From NCBI GenBank assembly GCA_030427295.1, contig JAUHWS010000003.1:1-55047 (forward strand): a DNA stretch of 55,047 bases, read 5' to 3'. Shown in pieces: positions 47,912-55,047 of the stretch (position 1 is the stretch's first letter; every line of letters begins with the position of its first letter). The position numbers and the translations under genes are program-made. This stretch comes from a bacterium. Lineage in GTDB: Bacteria; Patescibacteriota; Gracilibacteria; UM-FILTER-43-11. Under the pieces are notes generated by a model. It was not told the origin of the DNA, made no database searches, and saw only the letters and a list, made by a program, of their open reading frames with translations.

Positions 47912-48970
47912 ATGAAAACGAAACTATTCCAGATTGGATTCACGCTTTTTACGGGTCTTACGTTGAGCCTGGGTTCTTTTTTGGGAGCGAATCCTCAAGT
48001 CCTTGCTCAGGATACCTCGACGACTGCATCAGGCATTCAAAATGTTCAAGAGGGCTTTTTAGATTTGGATCGGACCCATCCCTATTATGTGCCTATCCGC
48101 TACATGCAAAAAATCGGAGTGATCAATGGTTATGACGATGGCACGGTTAAGGCTGATAACCCTATTAACAAGGCTGAAGTGACCAAGGTTCTGATTGAGA
48201 CCGTGGGGGCTGATTTAGATGTGGGTTACACTCCCCAATTCCCAGATGTTTTTGAAAAAGACTGGTATAGCCTCTATGCCCTCAAAGGTTATCAAATGGG
48301 CTTTATTAATGGGAATGATGGAACGGGGACCTTTATGGGTGAAAAGCAGATCAATTTAGCGGAATTCTTAAAGATGATGTTCATTACGTACCAAGTGGAC
48401 ACGTCTAAGATTACCGAAGACGAGAAGCTTCCAAACATGCGAAATGGCGAATGGTATGAGCCTTACATCAATTATGCCAACAAGCTTGGTATCATCCAGG
48501 TGAATGTGGATGGTACTGTCAATCCAGGCAAAGTCTTGGACCGGGGTGAAGTCTTGAATATTTTATACTTGTTCAACTTACTTCTAAAAGGAGATGATAT
48601 CCCCTTCCTCCTGGAGCAAGCTGAAGCCCATTTGGCTCAGATTGAATTTTATACGGTCGCCAATCAAGCTGGTTTGGCCAAAAATTCAAGTGAATTGGGA
48701 GTCCAATTGACTCAACAAGCTTATCAATTGAAGCCGACAGATCCTGTTGTTTTGAGTGCCGCCAAAATTGCTAGAGCCTATGATTGGCTGGTAGATGCCT
48801 ATATTTTGGGTATGAAAGGCGAAAATGAAGCGGCGGCTCAAAAAGCTAATGAGGTGATTGATAAAGCCACTGAAGCCTGGGAAGTGAACAATGATGTACA
48901 AGCCATTGCCGCCCATGTGAAGGAGTTGGCACGTCGTGTTTTGGAACAGGTGGGTGGTACAGAAAACTAG
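47912..48970 (+). CDS. SLH domain surface protein
   Basis: A 352-residue exported protein. It has a signal peptide (about residues 1-32, ending near VLAQ), then two or three S-layer homology motifs (FLDLDRTHPYYVPIRYMQKIGVINGYDDG; FPDVFEKDWYSLYALKGYQMGFINGNDG; then a decayed third) and a helical C-terminal 130 residues like a TPR repeat. SLH motifs bind wall polymers, so it probably anchors something at the surface. It is convergent with the secreted-protein run, with overlapping stops in CTAG. Confidence 0.85.
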   Translation: MKTKLFQIGFTLFTGLTLSLGSFLGANPQVLAQDTSTTASGIQNVQEGFLDLDRTHPYYVPIRYMQKIGVINGYDDGTVKADNPINKAEVTKVLIETVGADLDVGYTPQFPDVFEKDWYSLYALKGYQMGFINGNDGTGTFMGEKQINLAEFLKMMFITYQVDTSKITEDEKLPNMRNGEWYEPYINYANKLGIIQVNVDGTVNPGKVLDRGEVLNILYLFNLLLKGDDIPFLLEQAEAHLAQIEFYTVANQAGLAKNSSELGVQLTQQAYQLKPTDPVVLSAAKIARAYDWLVDAYILGMKGENEAAAQKANEVIDKATEAWEVNNDVQAIAAHVKELARRVLEQVGGTEN

Positions 48971-50025
48971 ATTCCGACCACAAAGACAGTGAAGTCTGTT
49001 CCTGCTTCCTCGTCTTCCAGGCCTTGGCCACCCAAAACCACCGTATTGCTTTCGAGGAATTTGATGGTAAGGGCTCCGGTGGCAGCGCTGTACTCATAGC
49101 CGTACATGGCGGGGGCTGCACCCAATGATTCAATTTGTTTTGCCGCTGCTGTCACGTGATACACCTCTGTAAAAAGCTTGTTTCCTAAATTAGTTCCGTC
49201 GTCCGTTAAATAAATTACTGTATCTTCTCCGGTTGTAGAGACATCGGTACGTGTGGCGGTGACCACATTATTGATCTCGGCCCCATTATGATAGTGAGTT
49301 GTACTAACGGTTTGATTGTTGATGATTTGGTAGTTGGTTCCATCACAGACATAAGAATTGTCGTCTGAGGTATTGTGATAAAGACGGCCTGCCAAACCCG
49401 CGTTACAAGTTGGCTCGGCGCCTAAGTTCTCTATCCTGAAATTGAGGGCTTGATTTGAGCCTAAATCAATATTTCCACCCATTTCTAAATCACCATTGAT
49501 GCGCAAGCTTTCAGATAAGTCAAAACGCAGCGCTCCTGCATTCCAAAGGAGAGAACGGTCAGCTCCATCGTCAAAGGTGATGCTGGAATTCGTGGCCGTT
49601 CCATCGCCAATTTGAATCACATCTCCGGTTGCTTCAATGTCAAGAGGAACGTTGGGCGCCCCATTTTGGATGCCCACATTTCCGTCTTGATCGATCAAAA
49701 ATGGGCTGGTGTCATTGGTTTCGTCGTTGACCCGAAAACTCTGCCCCAGATCGTTGTGTTCGACAATGGTTGAACCAAATATAGTCATGCCATCACTCAC
49801 CTCAAACCAATCGTTGGCAATGTCAAAGTGAATGGTTTCAGCAAGCGTATTCCCAAATTGAAGAGAGACGTCTCCTGACACATCATCCCGGGAATCGAGA
49901 ATGAAGGCATTGGCTTTGTCAGACTCAATCAAATATTCGTTTTGAAATACCAGCTTTGCCTGAACCTGAGGTGAATCGATGGAGAGACACAAAAGGAGCA
50001 ATCCAAACCAAACGGATTTTTTCAT
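48967..50025 (-). CDS. Secreted modular protein D
   Basis: A 352-residue exported protein. A signal peptide at residues 1-24 (KKSVWFGLLLLCLS) is followed by a beta-rich, Asp/Asn-rich chain. LQFGNTLAETIHFDIANDWFEV also occurs in protein B (51949), and RLYHNTSDDNSYVCDGTNYQ matches IYHNTTDGNTYIWNG there and MFYNTVDNLLYICT in protein C. The C-terminal 80 residues are unique. I chose the ATG at 50025, which has an AGAGAG before it; ATG 50058 is an alternative. It is the last of four genes, with a surface adhesin or fibre role possible. Confidence 0.75.
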   Translation of the reverse strand: MKKSVWFGLLLLCLSIDSPQVQAKLVFQNEYLIESDKANAFILDSRDDVSGDVSLQFGNTLAETIHFDIANDWFEVSDGMTIFGSTIVEHNDLGQSFRVNDETNDTSPFLIDQDGNVGIQNGAPNVPLDIEATGDVIQIGDGTATNSSITFDDGADRSLLWNAGALRFDLSESLRINGDLEMGGNIDLGSNQALNFRIENLGAEPTCNAGLAGRLYHNTSDDNSYVCDGTNYQIINNQTVSTTHYHNGAEINNVVTATRTDVSTTGEDTVIYLTDDGTNLGNKLFTEVYHVTAAAKQIESLGAAPAMYGYEYSAATGALTIKFLESNTVVLGGQGLEDEEAGTDFTVFVVGI

Positions 50026-50086
50026 GACTCTCTTATTTTTTTTGAATGAACGTTTCATGGTCGCGATAAATTGAATCAAAAAATTA

Positions 50087-51946
50087 TTATTTGCTGTAAT
50101 TCCAGTGCACCCGACCGACATTGGCATAATCCAGTGCTCCGGAATTGTCTAGCAATTTGATTTGCACTTCAACCACATCCCCTGAATCCAAGGCAGTACC
50201 TCCGGTACATCCTGTATTAATACTGGCAGCATTGATGGTGCCAGTCGCCCACAGGGCAGCGGATACATTGGTTAAATCATTGGCACATTCTGCACCATCC
50301 GTTAAATTGTAGAGTCGAACTTCAACGTCGTTGTCGGCCTCAATAATGGTTCCGGTTCGATAACGGTAGGTGAAATCATCGGTGGCATTAAAATCGGCTG
50401 GAAGAGGAAAAGTAAAACGCAGATCAATGTCTTGGGTGGTCACGTTAGCTGAGGTCCAATCGTAATAACCGGTTTCTTCTGTAGAATCATAGAGGCTTTC
50501 CAGGGTTCCGCTGTTATTTGACCCATCGGGATAAACAGTGGTGTTTGGATATTCGGGGTAAAAGAGTAGGGTCTCGGTATTGGCTCCAGCGCTGGAGGCT
50601 AGTTCAGCCAGGGCTCCTTCGACATCGGTTGAAACAAAATTTGCTCCTGCATCTTCAATTCCGACCAGCGAAGCTCCTTCGCCGTTAGCGGTGGTGGCCA
50701 AATCTCCCCATTTGAGATCAAGCTTATTGAGTGCAGTGTAAACTGGGTCGTTATCAGCCAGTAGATTGCCTTCGGTGAAGTTGAAAGTACTGGAAGTGGC
50801 GGAACCTAATAAGGCTTCGAGTTCATTTAAGGCTGCTTCAATTTCAGCCCCGGTGAACCAGTTACTGCTATCTTCAAGTCCGACGTTACTGGCCCCTTCC
50901 CCATTGGCGGTGGAGGTGAAGGAATTGATATTATCGACAATTCCATCCCCTGCCAGCGTGGCATCCCAATCGGTGTCTGAGTCACTGAGTTGGACGGTGC
51001 CTGTCAATTGAGCATCGTCTAGAATGATATCGTCCGCAGATGTGATCGTGATATCAGAAAGGGTGTCTGAAGTGATGTCTACACCAGCCCCACCGATGGT
51101 CACTCCCAAGTCAGAATCGATGCCAATGGCTCCCACTGCATCAATGGCAAAACCAACTAGAGCAGTCAAAACATTGTCTGCATCGGCGGCATAAACCGCT
51201 TCAAAATCTTGATTTCCCGAGGCTTGGGAAGTCCAGGTGTCGGCGGCTGTACAGATATAAAGGAGGTTGTCTACGGTGTTGTAAAACATTTGACCTTCCA
51301 AACAGTTGAGTGGGTTCACAATCCCCTGAAACATGTTGAAAGAGGTGGCCCCTGAAAAATCTGCATCCCCGTTCACATCTAGGATGGTTCCCAGGTTAAA
51401 GGTGAGAGTGCCATTGGTGTACTGATCGGAGGTGTCACTTCGTAAAAATTGGGTGGAGTCGAGGGTGTCTAGGGTGTCCGCATCCCCACCTGAAGCAACT
51501 GTTGTCCAGGCTCCTGGATTCCCTACCCCAGTACAAATATAAATGGCATTTTCGTTGGTATCGACCACCAATTCATCGAGAGTGGTACATTGTGCGGCGG
51601 CTTCATCGGCCACTTCTCGAATGTGGAATTCGGTAGCACTTTGAAACAAGAGCGCTCCTGTGGTTGTCAAATTTTCATCGGAGAAAGAGATGTCACCCCC
51701 CGGCGTTGAAACCGTGATGTCTTGGGTGGTGGGATCGTATTGCAGATTGGCATCGGATCCATCATTCCCCAATTGTAGGTTGATGGGAGTGGTGCCAGCA
51801 TTGTTATTGGCATCCAAAATCAACCCCTCGGAGTTGATGTTGTGATAAAGATCGTCCTCAAACAGAAGCCCTGCAGAAACAGAGGGAATGCCTGAAAAGG
51901 TGAGGAAGAGCACCAAGCCAAGATGGGTTGCTTTTTTACGGTTCAT
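50087..51946 (-). CDS. Secreted modular protein C
   Basis: A 619-residue exported protein with a signal peptide (about 1-25, ending VSAG). The chain is rich in Asp, Asn, Thr and Ala with repeat-like units: NENAIYICTGVGNPGAWTTV and NLLYICTAADTWTSQ, and twice TANGEGAS-VG-ED (residues about 346 and 424). The last 165 residues share a domain with protein B (DGSNNSGTLESLYD against DGSNNKGTLTSHFVD, then YYDW/YYEW, FPLPADF/FKLPDNF). This looks like a beta-sandwich C-terminal domain. No anchor, so it may pair with another protein. Confidence 0.75.
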   Translation of the reverse strand: MNRKKATHLGLVLFLTFSGIPSVSAGLLFEDDLYHNINSEGLILDANNNAGTTPINLQLGNDGSDANLQYDPTTQDITVSTPGGDISFSDENLTTTGALLFQSATEFHIREVADEAAAQCTTLDELVVDTNENAIYICTGVGNPGAWTTVASGGDADTLDTLDSTQFLRSDTSDQYTNGTLTFNLGTILDVNGDADFSGATSFNMFQGIVNPLNCLEGQMFYNTVDNLLYICTAADTWTSQASGNQDFEAVYAADADNVLTALVGFAIDAVGAIGIDSDLGVTIGGAGVDITSDTLSDITITSADDIILDDAQLTGTVQLSDSDTDWDATLAGDGIVDNINSFTSTANGEGASNVGLEDSSNWFTGAEIEAALNELEALLGSATSSTFNFTEGNLLADNDPVYTALNKLDLKWGDLATTANGEGASLVGIEDAGANFVSTDVEGALAELASSAGANTETLLFYPEYPNTTVYPDGSNNSGTLESLYDSTEETGYYDWTSANVTTQDIDLRFTFPLPADFNATDDFTYRYRTGTIIEADNDVEVRLYNLTDGAECANDLTNVSAALWATGTINAASINTGCTGGTALDSGDVVEVQIKLLDNSGALDYANVGRVHWNYSK

Positions 51947-51948
51947 TT

Positions 51949-53322
51949 TTATAAAGTGTTATAGTTAAAAATAATGTCTGCCACGCGGGCAAAATGTGTA
52001 TTGATTGTTGATAAAGTCAATTTTAAAGTGATGTTTTCGCCAGCATTGAAAACTGGAGCACCGCCAAAGGTGATATTTTCGGTGGTCCAACTGGCATTCG
52101 CCAAGTCGGTTCCACCCACCAGGGTCACCGCATCTCCATTGCTGTCATAGAGGGTGACATCGATTTGATTATTGGCGGCCACACCATCATTGCTTCGATA
52201 CAAGAGACTGAGGGGGGCCACGGTGAAGCCGTCAAAATTATCAGGGAGTTTGAAGGACACATAAATGTCGACATCTTGCAAGGTGCCTTCGGTTGTGTTC
52301 CATTCGTAGTAGTTGTATTTGTCCGGACCTCCTTCATCGACAAAATGTGACGTGAGGGTTCCTTTGTTGTTCGATCCATCGATATCGACGACGGCATCTT
52401 CGTATTCGGCATTAAAAACAGCCATGCCAGTTCCTGCCCCACCGTTATCAGTGATGTCTTCCCACACGGCGCCATTCCAAATGTAGGTATTCCCATCGGT
52501 CGTGTTGTGGTAGATTTGACCATCCACGGGTGCTCCAGGAGCGGCAGCTCGATTGTCGATGGCAACATCTTTGAGTTCGTTCTGATTCAAGCTCAGATCG
52601 TTGTTGAATTCAAACCAGTCGTTGGTGACATCAAAACTGAGAATTTGAGACAGGAGGTCTCCAAATTGCAACTCGATATGGCCTCCAGGTCCGACAGTGT
52701 TGTCGTGATCGAGCACAAAGTTATCTGCGTTGGTTCCTCCAGGAATGAAGCTGATGTCCCATACATCCCCAAAACTCAAGGTGGCTAAATCACCGGCACT
52801 GGTGCCAATTTCGGCGTTGTCTAAATAATCGGCATTGTTAGTAAAAGGGGTGCTCCCCATGGTTTGACGGTCATCAGTGTCGGCTCCATCATCACCTGTA
52901 GGATCCATGAGCTCAAAACTAGTGTCTGGATCGAGTTCGGCTTTGATTTCGACCATCAAATATTTGTGCTGAGAGGCATTCATTTCAGCTAGAGGCGTGT
53001 TCTCACCCAACTCCACAAAAAATGTCCCATCGGTGTTGGGCGTCACAACATGCTCTTCTTGCCAACCACTGTAGTTGGGAGCACCCACATTGATGGCTCC
53101 TAGTCCATCAACATCTCCCACTTGAAAGTCATCGGAGGACCAGAGCGAAAAGCGAAAGGTGTGACTCGTGATGATGGGATTATTGGCCGCATCCAATAGC
53201 TTACCTTCATAAACAAATACAGGAGGGGTACTATCCACGGCCTGAACTGTAGAAAAACTACTGATTAAACTGATTAGTAAGAGAATAATGAGTCGATGGA
53301 TGGAATGTCTATTTTTTTTCAT
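51949..53322 (-). CDS. Secreted modular protein B
   Basis: A 457-residue exported protein: a signal peptide to about residue 28, a beta-rich N-terminal domain (FVYEGKLLDAANNPIITSHTF), a GDLLSQILSFDVTNDWFEF unit, the G-x-IYHNTTDGNTYIWNGAVW module, and a C-terminal domain shared with protein C. The protein overlaps the 3' end of the gene for protein A by 14 bases and ends 2 bases before protein C. All four genes are therefore probably one transcript. Confidence 0.78.
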   Translation of the reverse strand: MKKNRHSIHRLIILLLISLISSFSTVQAVDSTPPVFVYEGKLLDAANNPIITSHTFRFSLWSSDDFQVGDVDGLGAINVGAPNYSGWQEEHVVTPNTDGTFFVELGENTPLAEMNASQHKYLMVEIKAELDPDTSFELMDPTGDDGADTDDRQTMGSTPFTNNADYLDNAEIGTSAGDLATLSFGDVWDISFIPGGTNADNFVLDHDNTVGPGGHIELQFGDLLSQILSFDVTNDWFEFNNDLSLNQNELKDVAIDNRAAAPGAPVDGQIYHNTTDGNTYIWNGAVWEDITDNGGAGTGMAVFNAEYEDAVVDIDGSNNKGTLTSHFVDEGGPDKYNYYEWNTTEGTLQDVDIYVSFKLPDNFDGFTVAPLSLLYRSNDGVAANNQIDVTLYDSNGDAVTLVGGTDLANASWTTENITFGGAPVFNAGENITLKLTLSTINTHFARVADIIFNYNTL

Positions 53323-54835
53323 AAAAATAAGAAAAGAGAGCCGTTAAAAGAACTATTGAGATGAGGCCTATTAAAATCCAAATGGGGTTTGAGGGAGTGC
53401 TAAATTCATAGCGTAGATTGCGTGAAATTTTTCCATCTTTGTACACTTGAACCACATTCATTTGATAATGGCCCGACTTTAATTCATCTGGCAGCGTAAA
53501 ATTGAAATCGCCGTTTTTTATTGCATTCGTTTTTAGATAGATCACCTCTTCGGGATGACCATGGTTTGATTCTTGTTGAATGAAGATGTGATATTGACTA
53601 TTGAGTTTTCCCTTTCCCGACAAACGCGCGTTTTTTTCTAGATCGCCCAAATCGATGATCTCGCGATGGACCACTTGATTTAAATCGTAGCTTTCATGGA
53701 TTCGATACTCGTGATCTTCCAAGCGGATGGCCCACTGTTTGAGTACATTTTTTTCAGGATCCTGCAACTGCAAAACATAGTCACCATATTCGAGCACCGT
53801 GAAGGATTCGGTGATTAAAAACCCATTCCGGTCGGTTGTGACTGGCTGCTCTACCCGAATGGTGCCGTCTAAATCTTGAATCATGAGTTGATAGTGTTTT
53901 TGAGGCTCCAACTGAGCGGTGACAAAAAGGGTCTCATCCAAGATGACGATGGGGCTTTGGTGTTGTGAAATTTCTGTTTCAGAAATGGTGTGATCAGTGT
54001 CTGACTGACCATCTTCTATGGGCTGATTTTTGCCTTCCTCATCTTTTATGTTGAGCTGCTGCTCATCGGTGATGTTTCCTTTTTTCAAGATGGGCTTTGC
54101 CTCAACTTTTGCTTGGAAAGGGAATTCTGAAGCTGGGTCGTAATTGGGATTGATTTCAGGTTTATCCAGTTCGAAAAAATCTCCCGAGATGCTCAATTGA
54201 TCCTTTGTTTCAATTTCATCGGGAATTGACTCAACATTTTCCTCTGATTCATCTTCGGGAATTTCTTCCTCCTCTGGCTCTGGTAAAGGTTCGGGCTCAA
54301 CTTCGAGGTCGCAGAATTGATCACAGGAATCACCATTCACCTGATTTCCATCATCGCAAGCTTCCCCCGCTTCTTTGATCCCATTGCCACAAACAGGAGG
54401 CTGAATGTTGCCTCCATTCCCTCCCCCATTGTCGTCATTATTGAAACACGCATCGGTGACGATGGAACAGCCTACACATTGAAGACCCCCTGAATCGAAG
54501 CCATAATCCCCACAAGTCAGCCCGCCGTAGTCTGGGTCATCACAATCTTCACCCACTTCAATCACTCCATTGCCGCAGACGGGCAATACCACGGTGGCTT
54601 CAGCGTAGACATTGTGCATGATGAACGTATCTGATTCGCCCTCAACAGAAATATCAGAAACCGCGTCTTCCATTTGAAAGGAATTTGAACTGGATTGATC
54701 AGCATCATTGGTCAGGCGTCCGTAATCCATACGGAAGCTGGTAGATTCACTGCTTTCGGCCATTACTGCATTGGTGAATAAAAGGATTCCCACCATCAGC
54801 ATAGCCCCATGTTTTTTGTTTGTTTTGATTTTCAC
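53309..54835 (-). CDS. Secreted protein with Cys-rich repeats and C-terminal anchor (protein A)
   Basis: A 508-residue protein: GTG start, signal peptide to about residue 26, a SESTSFRMDYG...SSNSFQMEDAVSDISVEG unit common in CPR surface proteins, then two Cys-rich repeats of the myxobacterial type (CGNGVIEVGEDCDDPDYGG and CGNGIKEAGEACDDGNQVNG). After an acidic stretch comes a beta-rich part and one membrane helix near the C-terminus (WILIGLISIVLLTALFSYF) with a KK end. It is thus anchored in the membrane, exposed outside, and leads the four-gene run. Confidence 0.85.
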   Translation of the reverse strand: MKIKTNKKHGAMLMVGILLFTNAVMAESSESTSFRMDYGRLTNDADQSSSNSFQMEDAVSDISVEGESDTFIMHNVYAEATVVLPVCGNGVIEVGEDCDDPDYGGLTCGDYGFDSGGLQCVGCSIVTDACFNNDDNGGGNGGNIQPPVCGNGIKEAGEACDDGNQVNGDSCDQFCDLEVEPEPLPEPEEEEIPEDESEENVESIPDEIETKDQLSISGDFFELDKPEINPNYDPASEFPFQAKVEAKPILKKGNITDEQQLNIKDEEGKNQPIEDGQSDTDHTISETEISQHQSPIVILDETLFVTAQLEPQKHYQLMIQDLDGTIRVEQPVTTDRNGFLITESFTVLEYGDYVLQLQDPEKNVLKQWAIRLEDHEYRIHESYDLNQVVHREIIDLGDLEKNARLSGKGKLNSQYHIFIQQESNHGHPEEVIYLKTNAIKNGDFNFTLPDELKSGHYQMNVVQVYKDGKISRNLRYEFSTPSNPIWILIGLISIVLLTALFSYFYEKK

Positions 54836-55047
54836 GTGTTATTTAAAAAATCTTATTATTTTACTCTATTTTTAGGCTTTTAGCCATCAAGCTGAGTTGT
54901 TTAGTTTTAAAAAAGGTGGTTTACATGGTTAAATTTATTTAAAAAATTATATTATTGAGTGTTTAGTGTGTGGCGCTTAGCGTTTAGCTGTTAGCTGTTA
55001 GACAAGCGGCATTTTGAGTGCACCATTTATTCCGTCAGGATCCCCCC
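54836..55047. repeat. AT-rich end of the window with a 7-bp array
   Basis: After about 110 AT-rich bases, heptamers GTGTTTA, GTGTGTG, GCGCTTA, GCGTTTA, GCTGTTA, GCTGTTA run from about 54959 to 55000. No gene. It may hold the promoter of protein A, which I could not place. Confidence 0.6.

Noticed and set aside
1..55047. Recoded TGA (Gracilibacteria/SR1 type code)
   Set aside because: TGA ends several well-recognised genes, such as gltX and the uridine kinase-like gene, and none is interrupted by it.

Overview
This window looks like a chromosomal segment of a Candidate Phyla Radiation (Patescibacteria) bacterium, possibly a Peregrinibacteria-type lineage. The evidence is indirect. Many proteins have no recognisable family. 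Type IV pilus genes are scattered in several blocks. Modular secreted proteins and an SLH protein are present. Almost no start codon has a Shine-Dalgarno sequence, and there is an ACCTGCC...GGCAGGT palindrome of a kind I remember from CPR genomes. TGA acts as a stop throughout, so this is not the recoded Gracilibacteria/SR1 code. I saw no rRNA, tRNA or CRISPR array.

Layout. 1-3386: small secreted and membrane proteins, a lipoprotein and a DUF3179 protein. 3442-8014: an island of unfamiliar genes with strong TTGACA/TATAAT-type promoters, holding two very divergent ClpP-like proteins (one with a Ser/His pair kept, one degenerate) around two unknown minus-strand genes. 8104-14390: thioredoxin reductase, a uridine-kinase-like P-loop kinase, a P2-type cation ATPase with altered ion-site residues, and an N-formylglutamate amidohydrolase-like protein. 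15284-17905: lepA and an RMD1/DUF155 protein. 17922-19121: two converging toxin-antitoxin modules and a toxin remnant. 19246-22743: a possible attenuator leader, then a formyltransferase-like gene, an M23 peptidase, ribE, ribH and a STAS protein. 23357-27447: rpmA, unknowns, an EEP nuclease/phosphatase-fold protein, a ROK kinase and DUF2461. 27729-32394: GT4, GH57 and GH15, a probable storage-glucan cluster. 32652-37029: methyltransferase, WecG/TagA glycosyltransferase, bacterial PH protein and a large charged unknown. 37303-45014: type IV pilus assembly genes (pilB, pseudopilin, pilC) on the minus strand and a run of prepilins on the plus strand, one of them fused to an NHL-like propeller. 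45039-47369: cyclophilin lipoprotein and gltX. 47912-54835: SLH protein facing a four-gene run of modular secreted proteins.

The most striking feature is the intergenic DNA. Seven copies of a 220-275 bp non-coding element are bounded by paired GTATATAC palindromes, in both orientations and in three core types. The cores contain degenerate 7-bp tandem repeats. Next to them are 11-bp and 12-bp periodic arrays, TGTCATTCC...GAGTGACA elements, and a family of 29-40 bp palindromes with TGAAGGYGA arms. Together these fill nearly every gap longer than 200 bases. I think this repeat system and the ClpP-like island are the best candidates for something undescribed.
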